35,904 bases of DNA. It comes from Nitrospiraceae bacterium (GTDB taxonomy: Bacteria; Nitrospirota; Nitrospiria; Nitrospirales; Nitrospiraceae). Shown piece after piece: positions 25,539 to 34,691 of the stretch. The translations under genes were made by a program, and so were the position numbers. Position 1 is the first letter of the stretch. Each line of letters begins with the position of its first letter. The stretch lies in contig CAKKRK010000126.1 of NCBI GenBank assembly GCA_919902665.1, forward strand, positions 1 through 35,904, given 5' to 3'. The notes under the pieces were generated by a model that saw only the letters and a list, made by a program, of their open reading frames with translations, had not been told where the DNA came from and did no database searches.

Positions 25539-25652
25539 ATCAGTTAGAATACCTCTTCTATCGGGGAAAAGCACGTGGCGACCTTCCCAAGTCGCTGATA
25601 GTTCGAGCATTCCCTTGCAAGTCATCGAATCTTTTGGATAAGGTACGGCACG

Positions 25653-27269
25653 ATGGACCACGCTCGTTCGCGTCAGATCCTCTTTGCCTGCGCGAGCGGA
25701 CTGCTCTTGCCTTTCTGTTTTCCAAAGTTTGATCTGGGATTACTGGCCTGGATCGTCCTGATTCCCCTCCATCTCGCACTCGACCAATGTTCCAGACGGC
25801 GAGCCTTTTGGATCGGCTGGCTAAGCGGTCTCGTCGGATTCACCGGCATCATGGCCTGGGTCGTCACCGCCATGACGACTTATGGCAAAGTTCCCGAACC
25901 TGTCAGTTACGCAATTTTGCTGCTGCTGACCAGCTATCTCGGGCTCTACGTCGGACTCTATAGCCTCGCCGTCGTCTGGTTGCGCGAGCTCATCCCACGC
26001 TATGGAATTTTCTTTGCACCCTGCTTCTGGGTTGCACTCGAATTGTTCCGTACCTACCTGCTCTCCGGCCTTCCATGGTGCCTCCTCGGCTATTCGCAAT
26101 ATCGCGAACTAGACCTGATTCAGGTGGCAGACCACACAGGTGTGTATGGCATCTCCTTTCTCATTGTCCTGGTGAATGTGGCCTTCGCCGAGCTGTTCAT
26201 GTGGATCATGCCGTTTTTCCGTGGATGTCACCCGGCCAAGCTCCCGTGGGAACTCCTCACGACTGCGGCAGCCTGCATGCTGCTATCATGGTTCTATAGT
26301 TCGGCGGTCCTGAGCGATAGAGATCGGCAAAATCCGAAAACCTTCATTACCGTCGGTGTCGTTCAACCGAACATCGATCAAGCGGTAAAGTGGGATGCGT
26401 CCGTCCGTGACGAAACAATGCAGACGTTTGACCGCCTCACGGCCCAACTGGGAACCAGTGCCGACTTGGTCGTGTGGCCCGAGGCAGCTACACCGTTTAT
26501 TTTGGAGCGGGAGAAAGAGTATCAGTTGCAACTGATCGCGTGGGCGGAACGTGCGCAGGCACCGATCCTCCTCGGCAGCCCGGCCTTGAGATTTTACCCT
26601 GATCGCCGCCCCTACCTGCTGAACAGCGCGTATCTGCTGGGGACAGACGGCATGATCCTTGGCCGTTATGACAAACACCATCTCGTCCCGTTTGGAGAAT
26701 ACATCCCCTTCAAATCATCACTCCTGTTCTTCCTCGATAAACTCGTCGAAGGCATCGGCGATTTTGAATCAGGGCCAGGACCGACGACTCTTTCGTTCAG
26801 CCCAAAATCATGGAACACGGAACGTTCGTCCGGTTCCCGACCCGTCAAGTTTGGGGTGGCGATCTGCTATGAAGTCATCTTCCCGGATTTGGTCCGTCAG
26901 TTCGCAGCAAACGGCGCAGAGTTTCTGGTGACGATCACGAATGACGGCTGGTTTGGACCGTCCTCAGCCCCCGCCCAACACTTCGCCATGGTTGTCTTTC
27001 GCGCAGTGGAGAATCATTTGGCCTTCGCACGAGCGGCGAACACCGGGATTTCCGGGTTCATCGATCCGTTCGGACAGATCATCGAGACGACACCGCTCTT
27101 CATCGAGCAGGCATCGTACGCGATGATCCCGACCAGACAAGCCCGCACGTTTTACAGCTATTACGGCGATGTGTTTGCTCACGCCTGTGTTATAATCTGC
27201 GCGCTTTTGTGTCTGTTCAGCTATTTCCGCACGAAAGAACCAGTCATGACGGCTATCACGCCGGCATGA
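25653..27269 (+). CDS. lnt: Apolipoprotein N-acyltransferase
   Basis: Lnt adds the third acyl chain to the lipoprotein N-terminal cysteine, the last maturation step before Lol sorting. The 538-residue protein has an N-terminal block of about six transmembrane helices, a nitrilase-fold periplasmic domain and a C-terminal helix. The triad is visible: WPEAATPF with E277, GRYDKHHLVPFGEYIP with K341 and GVAICYEVIFPDL with C405. The length fits the family. A TTGCAA/GATAAG pair at about 25613-25640 may be its promoter. It is followed after 21 bases by prfB in the same direction. Confidence 0.96.
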   Translation: MDHARSRQILFACASGLLLPFCFPKFDLGLLAWIVLIPLHLALDQCSRRRAFWIGWLSGLVGFTGIMAWVVTAMTTYGKVPEPVSYAILLLLTSYLGLYVGLYSLAVVWLRELIPRYGIFFAPCFWVALELFRTYLLSGLPWCLLGYSQYRELDLIQVADHTGVYGISFLIVLVNVAFAELFMWIMPFFRGCHPAKLPWELLTTAAACMLLSWFYSSAVLSDRDRQNPKTFITVGVVQPNIDQAVKWDASVRDETMQTFDRLTAQLGTSADLVVWPEAATPFILEREKEYQLQLIAWAERAQAPILLGSPALRFYPDRRPYLLNSAYLLGTDGMILGRYDKHHLVPFGEYIPFKSSLLFFLDKLVEGIGDFESGPGPTTLSFSPKSWNTERSSGSRPVKFGVAICYEVIFPDLVRQFAANGAEFLVTITNDGWFGPSSAPAQHFAMVVFRAVENHLAFARAANTGISGFIDPFGQIIETTPLFIEQASYAMIPTRQARTFYSYYGDVFAHACVIICALLCLFSYFRTKEPVMTAITPA

Positions 27270-27290
27270 CCGAAGAAGGAGGATCGTGGC

Positions 27291-28437
27291 ATGATAGAAG
27301 ACGTGGCGGTTCGTGTTCGCTCTCTTGCTGAACAAGTAGCTGAACTACGGGGGCATCTTTGACTTCGCTCATATGACAGCCGACTTACAAGAACTTGAAG
27401 CACAGATGGGCCAGCCTCACTTCTGGAACGATACCCGTGCCGCCGCCGCGGTGAGCCGGAAAAAGGCAACGATCGAGCGAGAGCTGCAGCAATGGCGCGA
27501 CATCGAGACCAAAATGGGTGATGTGGATGCGCTGCTTGAGCTGGCCCACGAAAGCGGTGACTCGGCTCTGGAGACCGAGCTGACGAATGAGCTAAATCAG
27601 TTGGAGCCGCGACTCGCCACACTGCGTGTCGAGCTTCTCCTGTCAGGAGAGCTCGACTCCAATAATGCCATCGTCGCGATTCATCCCGGTGCCGGTGGCA
27701 CAGAATCCCAAGATTGGGCACAGATGCTCCTTCGCATGTACGTGCGATGGGCGGAACACAAGAAGTTCAAGGTGGACACACTGGACCTGTTGCCCGGCGA
27801 CGAGGCGGGTATCAAGAGTGTGACGATCTCGATCACGGGCTCCTATGCCTATGGATATCTGAAGGCGGAAGCTGGGGTCCATCGCTTAGTGCGCATTTCC
27901 CCGTTTGACTCTAACAAGCGGCGGCATACGTCGTTCGCGTCCGTCTTCGTCTATCCTGAGCTGAGCGAGGACATCGACGTCGAGATTGAAGACAAGGACC
28001 TCCGGATCGATACCTTTCGGGCAGGCGGTGCCGGAGGACAGAATGTCAATAAAGTGGAAACCGCCATCCGGATTACGCACTTGCCGTCCGGTATCGTCGT
28101 GCAATGCCAGAACGAACGCTCCCAGCTGCAAAATCGAAATGGTGCGATGAAAATCTTAAAGGCGCGCCTCTTCGAATTGGAACAGAAGAAAAAGGAAGCG
28201 GAGTTCAACGCCATCGTTGGCGAGAAGAAGGACATTGCATGGGGCAGCCAAATTCGGTCGTACGTGTTCCAGCCCTATCAAATGGTCAAAGACCACCGGA
28301 CAGGTCATCAACTCAGTAACGTCTCAGCCGTCATGGACGGGGACCTCGATGGGTTCATCGAGGCATTTTTGAAGAAGAAACTGGGGAAGGGAAGTGATCA
28401 ACTCTCACTGGTCGGCGGACTGGACGACGACCTATAG
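27291..28437 (+). CDS. prfB: Peptide chain release factor 2 with programmed +1 frameshift
   Basis: RF2 recognises UGA and UAA stop codons and releases the nascent peptide. The gene starts at an ATG at 27291 (GGAGG upstream) and reads 23 codons to an in-frame TGA at 27360-27362. It then continues in the +1 frame from GAC at 27361, giving about 381 residues. The slip site CTT-TGA-C is preceded by an internal Shine-Dalgarno-like GGGGG three bases before CTT, the conserved autoregulatory arrangement. The SPF tripeptide (27898-27906), specific for RF2, and GGQ (28033-28041) are both present. lnt lies upstream and lysS 20 bases downstream. Confidence 0.96.
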
Positions 28438-28457
28438 CAGGATGGCTCAAGGGTAAG

Positions 28458-29945
28458 ATGGACGAACTGAACGAACAGCGGCAACAGCGGATCAAGAAAC
28501 TCGAGCTCCTTCGAGAGGCCGGCGTCGCTCCATACGGCAGTCGCTTTGAGGTCAAGGATCGGGCCGGACAATTACTCATGCTGCATGGTGAGAAGACCAA
28601 GGAGACGTTAGAGCAGGAGAAGGTCTCGTGCACACTTGCGGGACGAGTCGTCGCCCTACGCCGGTTCGGGAAGGCCGGATTTGCTGTCCTGCAAGACGGG
28701 TCCGATCGCCTCCAGGTGTACCTCAAAAAAGATCTTCTCTCCGAACAAGCCTACACCGTCGTCGAGCAGCTCGATCTCGGCGACTGGATCGGCGTGACGG
28801 GAACATTGTTCCGCACCAAGACGAATGAGTTCACGGTCGAGGTCCATCACCTGACCTTTCTCAGTAAAGCGCTCCGCCCGCTCCCAGAAAAGTGGCACGG
28901 CTTAACGGATGTCGAAACCCGGTATCGGCAGCGCTATGTCGATCTGATCGCCAATCCTCAGATTCATCAGATCTTTTCGACCAGGAGCCGCATCATCGCC
29001 GGCATCAGAACCTTTCTCATCGAGCGCGGGTTTCTTGAGGTCGAAACGCCCATGATGCATCCCATTCCAGGTGGAGCAGCGGCCAAACCCTTCGTGACAC
29101 ACCACAATGCGCTCGGCGTCGATCTCTACCTGCGTATCGCACCGGAGCTATATCTGAAGCGCCTGATCGTCGGCGGATTTCCACGCGTGTTCGAGATCAA
29201 TCGCAACTTCCGGAATGAAGGCATCTCGACGATCCACAACCCTGAATTCACGATGCTGGAGTTCTATGTCTCCTACGCGGATTATCACGATCTGATCACA
29301 CTCACTGAAGAACTGGTCTCAAGTCTGGCTCAACAGATTCTTGGCAAGACAGTCATTCCGTACCAAGGGCACGAGATCGTCCTCACGCCTCCGTGGCGTC
29401 GGTGGTCGTACCACCAAGCCATCCAAGAGGTGAATAATCTGGCCCCAGCGGTCCTCCAGGATCGAGAGCAGGCATTGGCGGCCGCCAAACGGCTCAATGT
29501 CCCGGTGGATCCGAAGGCCTCGTTGTTTACGATCGTGAACGAGATTTTTGAGGAAACCGTTGAGCCCAACCTCCAACAGCCCACTTTTATCACAGACTAC
29601 CCGATCGAAATTTCTCCGCTCGCCAGGCGGAAGGATACGGATCCATCCCTGACAGACCGATTCGAGCTCTATATTGCCGGGCGAGAAATTGCAAATGCCT
29701 TTTCCGAGTTGAACGATCCACTGGACCAACGTGAACGGTTTGAAGGCCAGGCGGCTCAACGGGAGGCAGGCGATGAAGAGGCCCATCTCGTCGACGAAGA
29801 CTTCCTCCGTGCCCTTGAATTCGGTATGCCGCCGACCGCCGGAGAAGGGATCGGGATCGACCGACTGATCATGTTGTTCACCGATCAAGCATCCATCCGC
29901 GACGTCGTCCTCTTCCCCCAGCTCAGACCAGAGAAATCCTCGTGA
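28458..29945 (+). CDS. lysS: Lysyl-tRNA synthetase, class II
   Basis: The 495-residue enzyme charges tRNA-Lys with lysine. An N-terminal OB-fold anticodon-binding domain (about 60-165) precedes the class II catalytic core. Motif 1 lies around ETPMMHPIPGGAAAKPF, motif 2 is FEINRNFRNEGIST (about 245-258) followed by HNPEFTMLEFY, and motif 3 is GEGIGIDRLIML (about 463). The length is standard. It is the fourth-to-last gene of a plus-strand run lnt-prfB-lysS-lolC/E-lolD; the pairing of prfB with lysS is common in many bacteria. Its stop overlaps the lolC/E GTG start. Confidence 0.97.
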   Translation: MDELNEQRQQRIKKLELLREAGVAPYGSRFEVKDRAGQLLMLHGEKTKETLEQEKVSCTLAGRVVALRRFGKAGFAVLQDGSDRLQVYLKKDLLSEQAYTVVEQLDLGDWIGVTGTLFRTKTNEFTVEVHHLTFLSKALRPLPEKWHGLTDVETRYRQRYVDLIANPQIHQIFSTRSRIIAGIRTFLIERGFLEVETPMMHPIPGGAAAKPFVTHHNALGVDLYLRIAPELYLKRLIVGGFPRVFEINRNFRNEGISTIHNPEFTMLEFYVSYADYHDLITLTEELVSSLAQQILGKTVIPYQGHEIVLTPPWRRWSYHQAIQEVNNLAPAVLQDREQALAAAKRLNVPVDPKASLFTIVNEIFEETVEPNLQQPTFITDYPIEISPLARRKDTDPSLTDRFELYIAGREIANAFSELNDPLDQRERFEGQAAQREAGDEEAHLVDEDFLRALEFGMPPTAGEGIGIDRLIMLFTDQASIRDVVLFPQLRPEKSS

Positions 29946-31219
29946 CCCTTCCCTATGAAATCTTCGTCGGCCTCCGCTACCTACGCGCCAAGCGTCGTAA
30001 TCGGACCATCTCGCTGAATACCTTCGTGTCTGTGGCTGGGATTACGCTGGGAGTGGCGGCGCTGATCGGGACAGTGGGCATTATGACCGGCTTCCGGGAA
30101 GACATTCAGAGCAAGATTCTCGGGACGACGGCCCATATCATCGTCCAAGAACGAATGAAAGAGCACATGACCGACTATGACCGTCTGACCGACAAGATCC
30201 AGACGGTCCCCGACGTCGTCGCAGCCACGCCATTTGTGTTCCGCCAAGTGCTCCTTACCGCGCAGAGTGGGGTACAAGGGATTATCCTGCGCGGGATCGA
30301 CCCGAAACGAGAAGCCAATGTCACTGAACTCGCTAAGAACATCACAGCGGGGCAGCTGCTCGACCTGCTCACCCCGGTGAAAGTGATGCAGGCCCCGGCC
30401 GACGACCCTCAAGGCGATCTACGCCCCGTTGAAAAACCTGGCATCATTCTCGGCAAAGAGCTGGCGCTCAGACTGGGAGTGTTTGTCGGCGATACGGTCA
30501 ATGTGGTCTCTCCCGTCGGCCCAATCAGCGCGATGGGGATGGTACCAAAAATCCGCACGTTCGCTGTGGTCGCCCTATTCCATTCAGGCATGTTTGAATA
30601 CGATTCCTCGTTTGCCTATATCGAACTCAGCGAGGCACAGAAATTTTTCAACCTGGGCTCGAGCGTGAGCGGAATCGAAGTCAAGGTCACGAATGTGTTT
30701 CGCGCCGGAGAGATCGCCCACACGATCGAACAGGAGCTTGGATTCAGCCATGGAGCCAGAGATTGGATGCAGATGAATCGCAATCTCTTCTCAGCCCTGA
30801 AGCTGGAGAAAACGATGATGTTTCTCCTGCTTGTCTTGATCACGATCGTGGCCTCCTTCAACATCGTCAGCACCTTGACGATGATCGTGACGGAGAAGCA
30901 GAAAGAAATCGCCATCCTCAAAGCCATGGGTGCGACAAAACGCAGTATCCGACGCATTTTCATGCTGAACGGATTGATTATTGGATTTGCGGGAACCGGC
31001 ATCGGCATTCCGTTGGGCTACGCCTTCCTCTGGCTGATTCAAACGTTTTGGACGTTCGACCCAAGCGTGTACTACATCTCGAGCATTCCGGTTCATGTGC
31101 TGGCCGAAGACGTGCTCCTTGTGGCCGGCTCCGCCATCCTGATCAGCTTTTTGGCGACGGTCTATCCTGCAAATCAGGCCGCGAAGCTGGAACCAGTTGC
31201 CGCGTTGCGGTATGAATAG
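29942..31219 (+). CDS. Lipoprotein-releasing ABC transporter permease, LolC/LolE family
   Basis: The 425-residue permease of the LolCDE complex extracts mature lipoproteins from the inner membrane and hands them to LolA. The N-terminal cytoplasmic start FVGLRYLRAKRRNR leads into a first helix, a large MacB-like periplasmic domain and then three helices of the FtsX fold, with the coupling motif VTEKQKEIAILKAMGATKRSI. Only one permease gene is present, so the complex may use a homodimer or a second copy elsewhere. The GTG start overlaps the lysS stop as GTGA. LolD follows after 98 bases. Confidence 0.92.
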   Translation: MTLPYEIFVGLRYLRAKRRNRTISLNTFVSVAGITLGVAALIGTVGIMTGFREDIQSKILGTTAHIIVQERMKEHMTDYDRLTDKIQTVPDVVAATPFVFRQVLLTAQSGVQGIILRGIDPKREANVTELAKNITAGQLLDLLTPVKVMQAPADDPQGDLRPVEKPGIILGKELALRLGVFVGDTVNVVSPVGPISAMGMVPKIRTFAVVALFHSGMFEYDSSFAYIELSEAQKFFNLGSSVSGIEVKVTNVFRAGEIAHTIEQELGFSHGARDWMQMNRNLFSALKLEKTMMFLLLVLITIVASFNIVSTLTMIVTEKQKEIAILKAMGATKRSIRRIFMLNGLIIGFAGTGIGIPLGYAFLWLIQTFWTFDPSVYYISSIPVHVLAEDVLLVAGSAILISFLATVYPANQAAKLEPVAALRYE

Positions 31220-31245
31220 ATTCGTAGGACTGAGAATTGAAGGCC

Positions 31246-31293
31246 GAGGACTGAGTCGTACTTCCCATCGTAATATTCCTAGCCTCAGTCCTC
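31246..31293. repeat. Ten-base inverted repeat with direct-repeat arms between lolC/E and lolD
   Basis: GAGGACTGAG at 31246-31255 is perfectly inverted as CTCAGTCCTC at 31284-31293, with a 28-base spacer. Each arm also carries a second copy of the core: GGACTGAG at 31227-31234 and again CTCAGTCC beginning at 31284, with a CAGTCCTC repeat at 31286-31300. The arrangement resembles an intergenic repeat element rather than a simple terminator. It separates lolC/E from lolD, which otherwise would be one transcription unit. Confidence 0.6.
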
Positions 31294-31317
31294 AGTCCTC
31301 ACCACTCATCACTGAAC

Positions 31318-31983
31318 ATGATTAAAGTCACCAATCTCCATAAATCTTTCTCGATGGGGTCCTATGAACTGCCAGTCCTCAAGGAGGTGAACCTTGAAAT
31401 TCAGCGCGGCGAGCTGGTGGCGATTGTAGGAGCCTCAGGAGCCGGCAAGAGCACGTTGCTCCACATTATCGGGACCCTTGATAAACCGACCAGCGGGACG
31501 GTCACATTTGATGGACAGGACCTCTTTCAAATGACGGATCCTCAACAAGCAGAGTTCCGGAATCGGCGGATCGGGTTCGTGTTTCAATTTCATCATCTCC
31601 TTGCCGAGTTCACCGCGTTGGAAAATGCCTGCATGCCGGCCCTCGTGCAACGTCGCGAACCCGCTTCCGTCAAGGCTGACGCAACAGCCCTCCTCACGGA
31701 AGTCGGATTAGGGGACCGCCTGCATCACAAGCCAGGAGAACTCTCGGGCGGCGAGCAACAACGTGTCGCCATGGCACGTGCGTTAATACAAAAACCTGAC
31801 TTGGTCTTGGCCGATGAGCCAACCGGTAACCTTGACACGCGCAGCGGGGACGGATTATTTGGATTGATGCGCAGCTTGAACAAAACACGTGGAACCACGT
31901 TCGTGATCGTGACCCATAACGACAAACTCTCCGCTCAATCTGACCGCATTATTCATATGCGGGATGGACAAATCGTTTCGTGA
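31318..31983 (+). CDS. lolD: Lipoprotein-releasing ABC transporter ATPase LolD
   Basis: The 221-residue ATPase of LolCDE has Walker A GASGAGKS (about 37-44), the Q-loop FVFQFHHLLAEF, the signature LSGGEQQRVAMARAL and Walker B LVLADEPTGNLD. The FQFHHLLAEF segment after the Q-loop, with HHLL and a following glutamate-containing loop, is typical of LolD and related MacB-type ATPases. It powers the permease encoded upstream. A 98-base gap with the inverted repeat lies before it, and a weak hairpin at 31998-32024 follows. ATG at 31318 has no strong Shine-Dalgarno. Confidence 0.93.
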   Translation: MIKVTNLHKSFSMGSYELPVLKEVNLEIQRGELVAIVGASGAGKSTLLHIIGTLDKPTSGTVTFDGQDLFQMTDPQQAEFRNRRIGFVFQFHHLLAEFTALENACMPALVQRREPASVKADATALLTEVGLGDRLHHKPGELSGGEQQRVAMARALIQKPDLVLADEPTGNLDTRSGDGLFGLMRSLNKTRGTTFVIVTHNDKLSAQSDRIIHMRDGQIVS

Positions 31984-31997
31984 TCTCTCGCACCGCC

Positions 31998-32024
31998 TCA
32001 CCCGCGCGTTTTCCTAACGGGTGA
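31998..32024 (+). terminator. Weak hairpin after lolD
   Basis: TCACCCG (31998-32004) pairs with CGGGTGA (32018-32024) around a 13-base loop. No T-tract follows, so it is at best an attenuated or Rho-linked terminator. Confidence 0.3.
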
Positions 32025-32039
32025 ACAGACCGTGATTTC

Positions 32040-32068
32040 TTGACGAACAATCATTCCTTCTCTAGACT
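32040..32068 (+). promoter_or_regulatory. Probable promoter for the PorV/TraF-like gene
   Basis: TTGACG at 32040-32045 and TAGACT at 32063-32068 are 17 bases apart. The ATG at 32101 is about 32 bases beyond the -10, a normal leader. Confidence 0.55.
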
Positions 32069-32100
32069 CGCAAGACCGCTGATTGATTCGAGGATCTGAC

Positions 32101-33246
32101 ATGCGCTGCTCGCCATGGCTCCGAATGGCCATTCTGCTGCTGGCCTCAGCCTGGCCTTCCTACGGCTCGACAGCCGAATTTGTGATTGTGGGCCCTCGCG
32201 CAATGGGGATGGGAGGCGCTGGAGTCGCTGTGACGACCAATGCCCTCGCTACCTACTGGAACCCCGCCGGCTTAGCCATGACCCAGACGGTTGATATCCG
32301 CGTCCAGGGGGGAGGATTGGCGATCGATCGCCGCGGCCTGGGCGATGCGCTTCATGATCTGGAGAACTTCACGACCAGCGATACCTCGCCCGACAATTTG
32401 GCGAGAGGTCAGAGTATCGCTGACCGCATCAATCGACCAGGTGCCACTGTCTCAGTCAACGGATCGGCCGGTCTCTATGTGAAAGGGCACCTTGGCGAAC
32501 ATGCGTTCGGATTCAACGTGTCTGACGTGGCAACCGGCGGTGGGTTCGTTTCAACCCCGGTACAAGCTTCCCAGCCGGGCGGGCCGGCGACTCCCATCAC
32601 CGTGGCGGGCCAGATGGCGCTGCGCGGTCTCGAAGCCAGACAGCTGGCCTTTTCCTATGCCTACGCCTTTTCCGACAAGACCTTTGCAATCGGGATAACC
32701 GCGAAAGTCATCCAGGGCGCCGCATACAACGGTTCTACGGACCTCACTGGTGGAAGCGGTGTCAGCACGACTGATCATTTCGGCAAGCCGAACATCTCCA
32801 CGACCTATGGCATTGACCTGGGAGCGATCTATCGTCCATCTTCGTGGGCGAGATTTGCCGTCGTCGCCAAGGACATTAACAAGCCGACCTTCGATGCTGC
32901 CGGTGGAGGCGAGTTAAAGCTGGAGCCACAGGTCCGATTCGGCTTCGCAATCAATCCATACTCTTCTCTCACGTTGTCGGCCGATGTCGATGCAATCTCG
33001 AACAAGACCTTCGTCCCGGGGGTGAAGAGCCAGCTCCTGAGCTTAGGACTCGAACAGACGATCTTGTCGGAATTTCTCTCGTTTAGAATCGGTACCTTTA
33101 AGAACATGCAGGATGCCTCCACTCCCTTTGTCCCCACGGCAGGGCTTGGCATCCGATGGTTTAATTTTCGCGCCGATGCCGGAGGAGGGTATGACTTCCG
33201 TGAAAAGGGTGCCCTGGTTTCCGCTTCTATTTCATTCACATTCTAA
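32101..33246 (+). CDS. PorV/TraF-like outer membrane beta-barrel protein
   Basis: The 381-residue protein has a signal peptide (ending YGSTAEF) followed by the signature FVIVGPRAMGMGGAGVAVTTNALATYWNPAGLA, shared by PorV/PorQ, UPF0164 and TraF-type proteins of the FadL-like barrel group. The rest alternates beta strands and Gly/Ser turns and ends ALVSASISFTF, an outer-membrane barrel terminus. CGAGGA lies six bases before the ATG at 32101; a TTG at 32083 is weaker. The annotation 'conjugal transfer protein TraF' is a family label only and does not imply conjugation. A lipoprotein gene follows after 15 bases. Confidence 0.8.
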   Translation: MRCSPWLRMAILLLASAWPSYGSTAEFVIVGPRAMGMGGAGVAVTTNALATYWNPAGLAMTQTVDIRVQGGGLAIDRRGLGDALHDLENFTTSDTSPDNLARGQSIADRINRPGATVSVNGSAGLYVKGHLGEHAFGFNVSDVATGGGFVSTPVQASQPGGPATPITVAGQMALRGLEARQLAFSYAYAFSDKTFAIGITAKVIQGAAYNGSTDLTGGSGVSTTDHFGKPNISTTYGIDLGAIYRPSSWARFAVVAKDINKPTFDAAGGGELKLEPQVRFGFAINPYSSLTLSADVDAISNKTFVPGVKSQLLSLGLEQTILSEFLSFRIGTFKNMQDASTPFVPTAGLGIRWFNFRADAGGGYDFREKGALVSASISFTF

Positions 33247-33261
33247 TGGTATACTAGGCCT

Positions 33262-33867
33262 ATGCTGTCTCGATCATCTGTCCACATCGTATCCATGATG
33301 GCACTCGTCGCGCTGCTCGGAGGCTGCGGTGGCTTACAGGAAGTATGGGAAGGCCCAGGCGCGAGGGTCTTTCGACCCCAGACCATCGCGGTATTGCCGC
33401 CGATGGCCAGCCAATACGACAGCGCTCGGGAAGACATTCAAGAAGTCTTGGCCGTCGCCCTGAATCGACAGGGAAATATCGAACGGGTCGTCTCGCCCGA
33501 AAACGTGACCGATATCTTCCAGGCCTCGAAAGAAGCGTTCGACTCGCTCGTGTTTTACTTCTCCCGTTTGGAGATGACCGGCCAATCCGATAAGGATTCC
33601 GCCATCAAGCTCGGGAAGGCGCTCAGCGTAGACTCCTTCTTGGTGGTACGCGTCAACTCCTGGGAATATGTACGAAAGGAAGGAGATAATGTCGGGCGAG
33701 TGGGGCTAAGCCTACGTCTGATCGACGCCACAACCGGTACCACGGTCTGGAAAGCGCGCCATGAACGTTCAAACAGCTATATGTTCATTAAGCCGAGTCT
33801 AAAGGAAATCGCGAAAGAACTCGCCGACGAGATGATCAAGTACATGCCTCCCCAGACCAAGCGCTGA
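33262..33867 (+). CDS. GNA1162/LpoB-like outer-membrane lipoprotein
   Basis: The 201-residue protein has a lipobox LLGGC with lipidated Cys22. The mature part reads RPQTIAVLPPMASQ, then an ALSVDSFLVVRVNSWEY strand and a LRLIDATTGTTVWKARHERS strand, a layout shared by GNA1162 (DUF799), LpoB and CsgG-type periplasmic domains. These proteins form periplasmic assemblies or activate envelope enzymes. The start is 15 bases after the PorV-like stop, so the two are likely an operon. A TATACT -10-like box lies seven bases before the ATG and may be coincidental. Confidence 0.72.
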   Translation: MLSRSSVHIVSMMALVALLGGCGGLQEVWEGPGARVFRPQTIAVLPPMASQYDSAREDIQEVLAVALNRQGNIERVVSPENVTDIFQASKEAFDSLVFYFSRLEMTGQSDKDSAIKLGKALSVDSFLVVRVNSWEYVRKEGDNVGRVGLSLRLIDATTGTTVWKARHERSNSYMFIKPSLKEIAKELADEMIKYMPPQTKR

Positions 33868-34049
33868 TTTCCACCACTCTACTAGCAACCAAACGCCTGA
33901 GATAAGAATTCCCGCACTTTGTATTGGCCTTACTGCCCAATCCATCTGACTCTGTCACCGACCACGGCAAGCCAGAAGGCAATTGTTATAGTTACCAGGA
34001 TCGGGAACACATCAAGAAGCAGGTCACGATCCAAGGAGAGGGAGCGATC

Positions 34050-34583
34050 ATGAAGTACAGAAAAGTCATGCAGCTGAGTATGGCGATGACAATGCTCACT
34101 AGCGGATCGATCCCAGCCCAGGCCGTCTTCCCCGAGACGGAATTTAGTAAGGGAGCCCCGGAACCGCAACACCCATGGCGCGAGATGCCGCAAAATAAGC
34201 CGGATCTTCGTGGAGATCATCGCGAGTTGGGTGATAAGCACCGCGACCTCCCTCGCAACACACTGGATAACCGGACGGACCGTCAGGATCTCCGGCAGGA
34301 CAAAGAGGTGCTTCGTCGAGACGGGCCACAACTTCGACAGGAGGAGCGAACCCCGGCCAATGCCGGACAAGTTCATCAAGATCAGCGACACCTGCGCCAC
34401 GACGGTCAGGAGCTCAGGCATGATCGACAGAACCTTCAAGCCGATCGTCAACATCGTCGGGGAAGCCGCCACAAGGCCAAAAAAAATCGCAGCAAGACGC
34501 ACGATGATCTGCGAGACCTACCAGTCGACCGTCGGGCGCATCGAGATGGGCCTCCTCGCTCAATAGGACCGGATCGCGAATAA
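34050..34583 (+). CDS. Secreted low-complexity heptad-repeat protein
   Basis: The 177-residue protein begins MKYRKVMQLSMAMTMLTSG, a signal peptide ending AQAV, chosen for GGAGAGGGAG upstream; a longer frame to 33924 would remove the signal peptide from the N-terminus. The mature part is almost entirely polar, rich in Asp, Arg, His, Gln and Leu. It repeats a seven-residue unit of type L-R-x-D-x-x-x, with Leu every seventh residue in DLRQDKEVLRRDGPQLRQ and again in HLRHDGQELRHDRQNLQ. This suggests a charged extended helix. Related R/D-rich secreted proteins occur in Nitrospira and Proteobacteria, without known function. Confidence 0.65.
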   Translation: MKYRKVMQLSMAMTMLTSGSIPAQAVFPETEFSKGAPEPQHPWREMPQNKPDLRGDHRELGDKHRDLPRNTLDNRTDRQDLRQDKEVLRRDGPQLRQEERTPANAGQVHQDQRHLRHDGQELRHDRQNLQADRQHRRGSRHKAKKNRSKTHDDLRDLPVDRRAHRDGPPRSIGPDRE

Positions 34584-34691
34584 CCATGTGGACCGGTCCC
34601 AAGCCTTCACACAAATCCATTCTCGTGGTCCAGACGAATCCCTAGAACACACAAGAAGACTAAGAAAGAGGGTCAAGCCTGGTTGTGCCGG

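Noticed and set aside
34210-34566. Plus-strand frame of 118 codons inside the heptad-repeat gene
   Set aside because: It is an overlapping frame of a low-complexity gene; the chosen frame has the signal peptide and ribosome-binding site.
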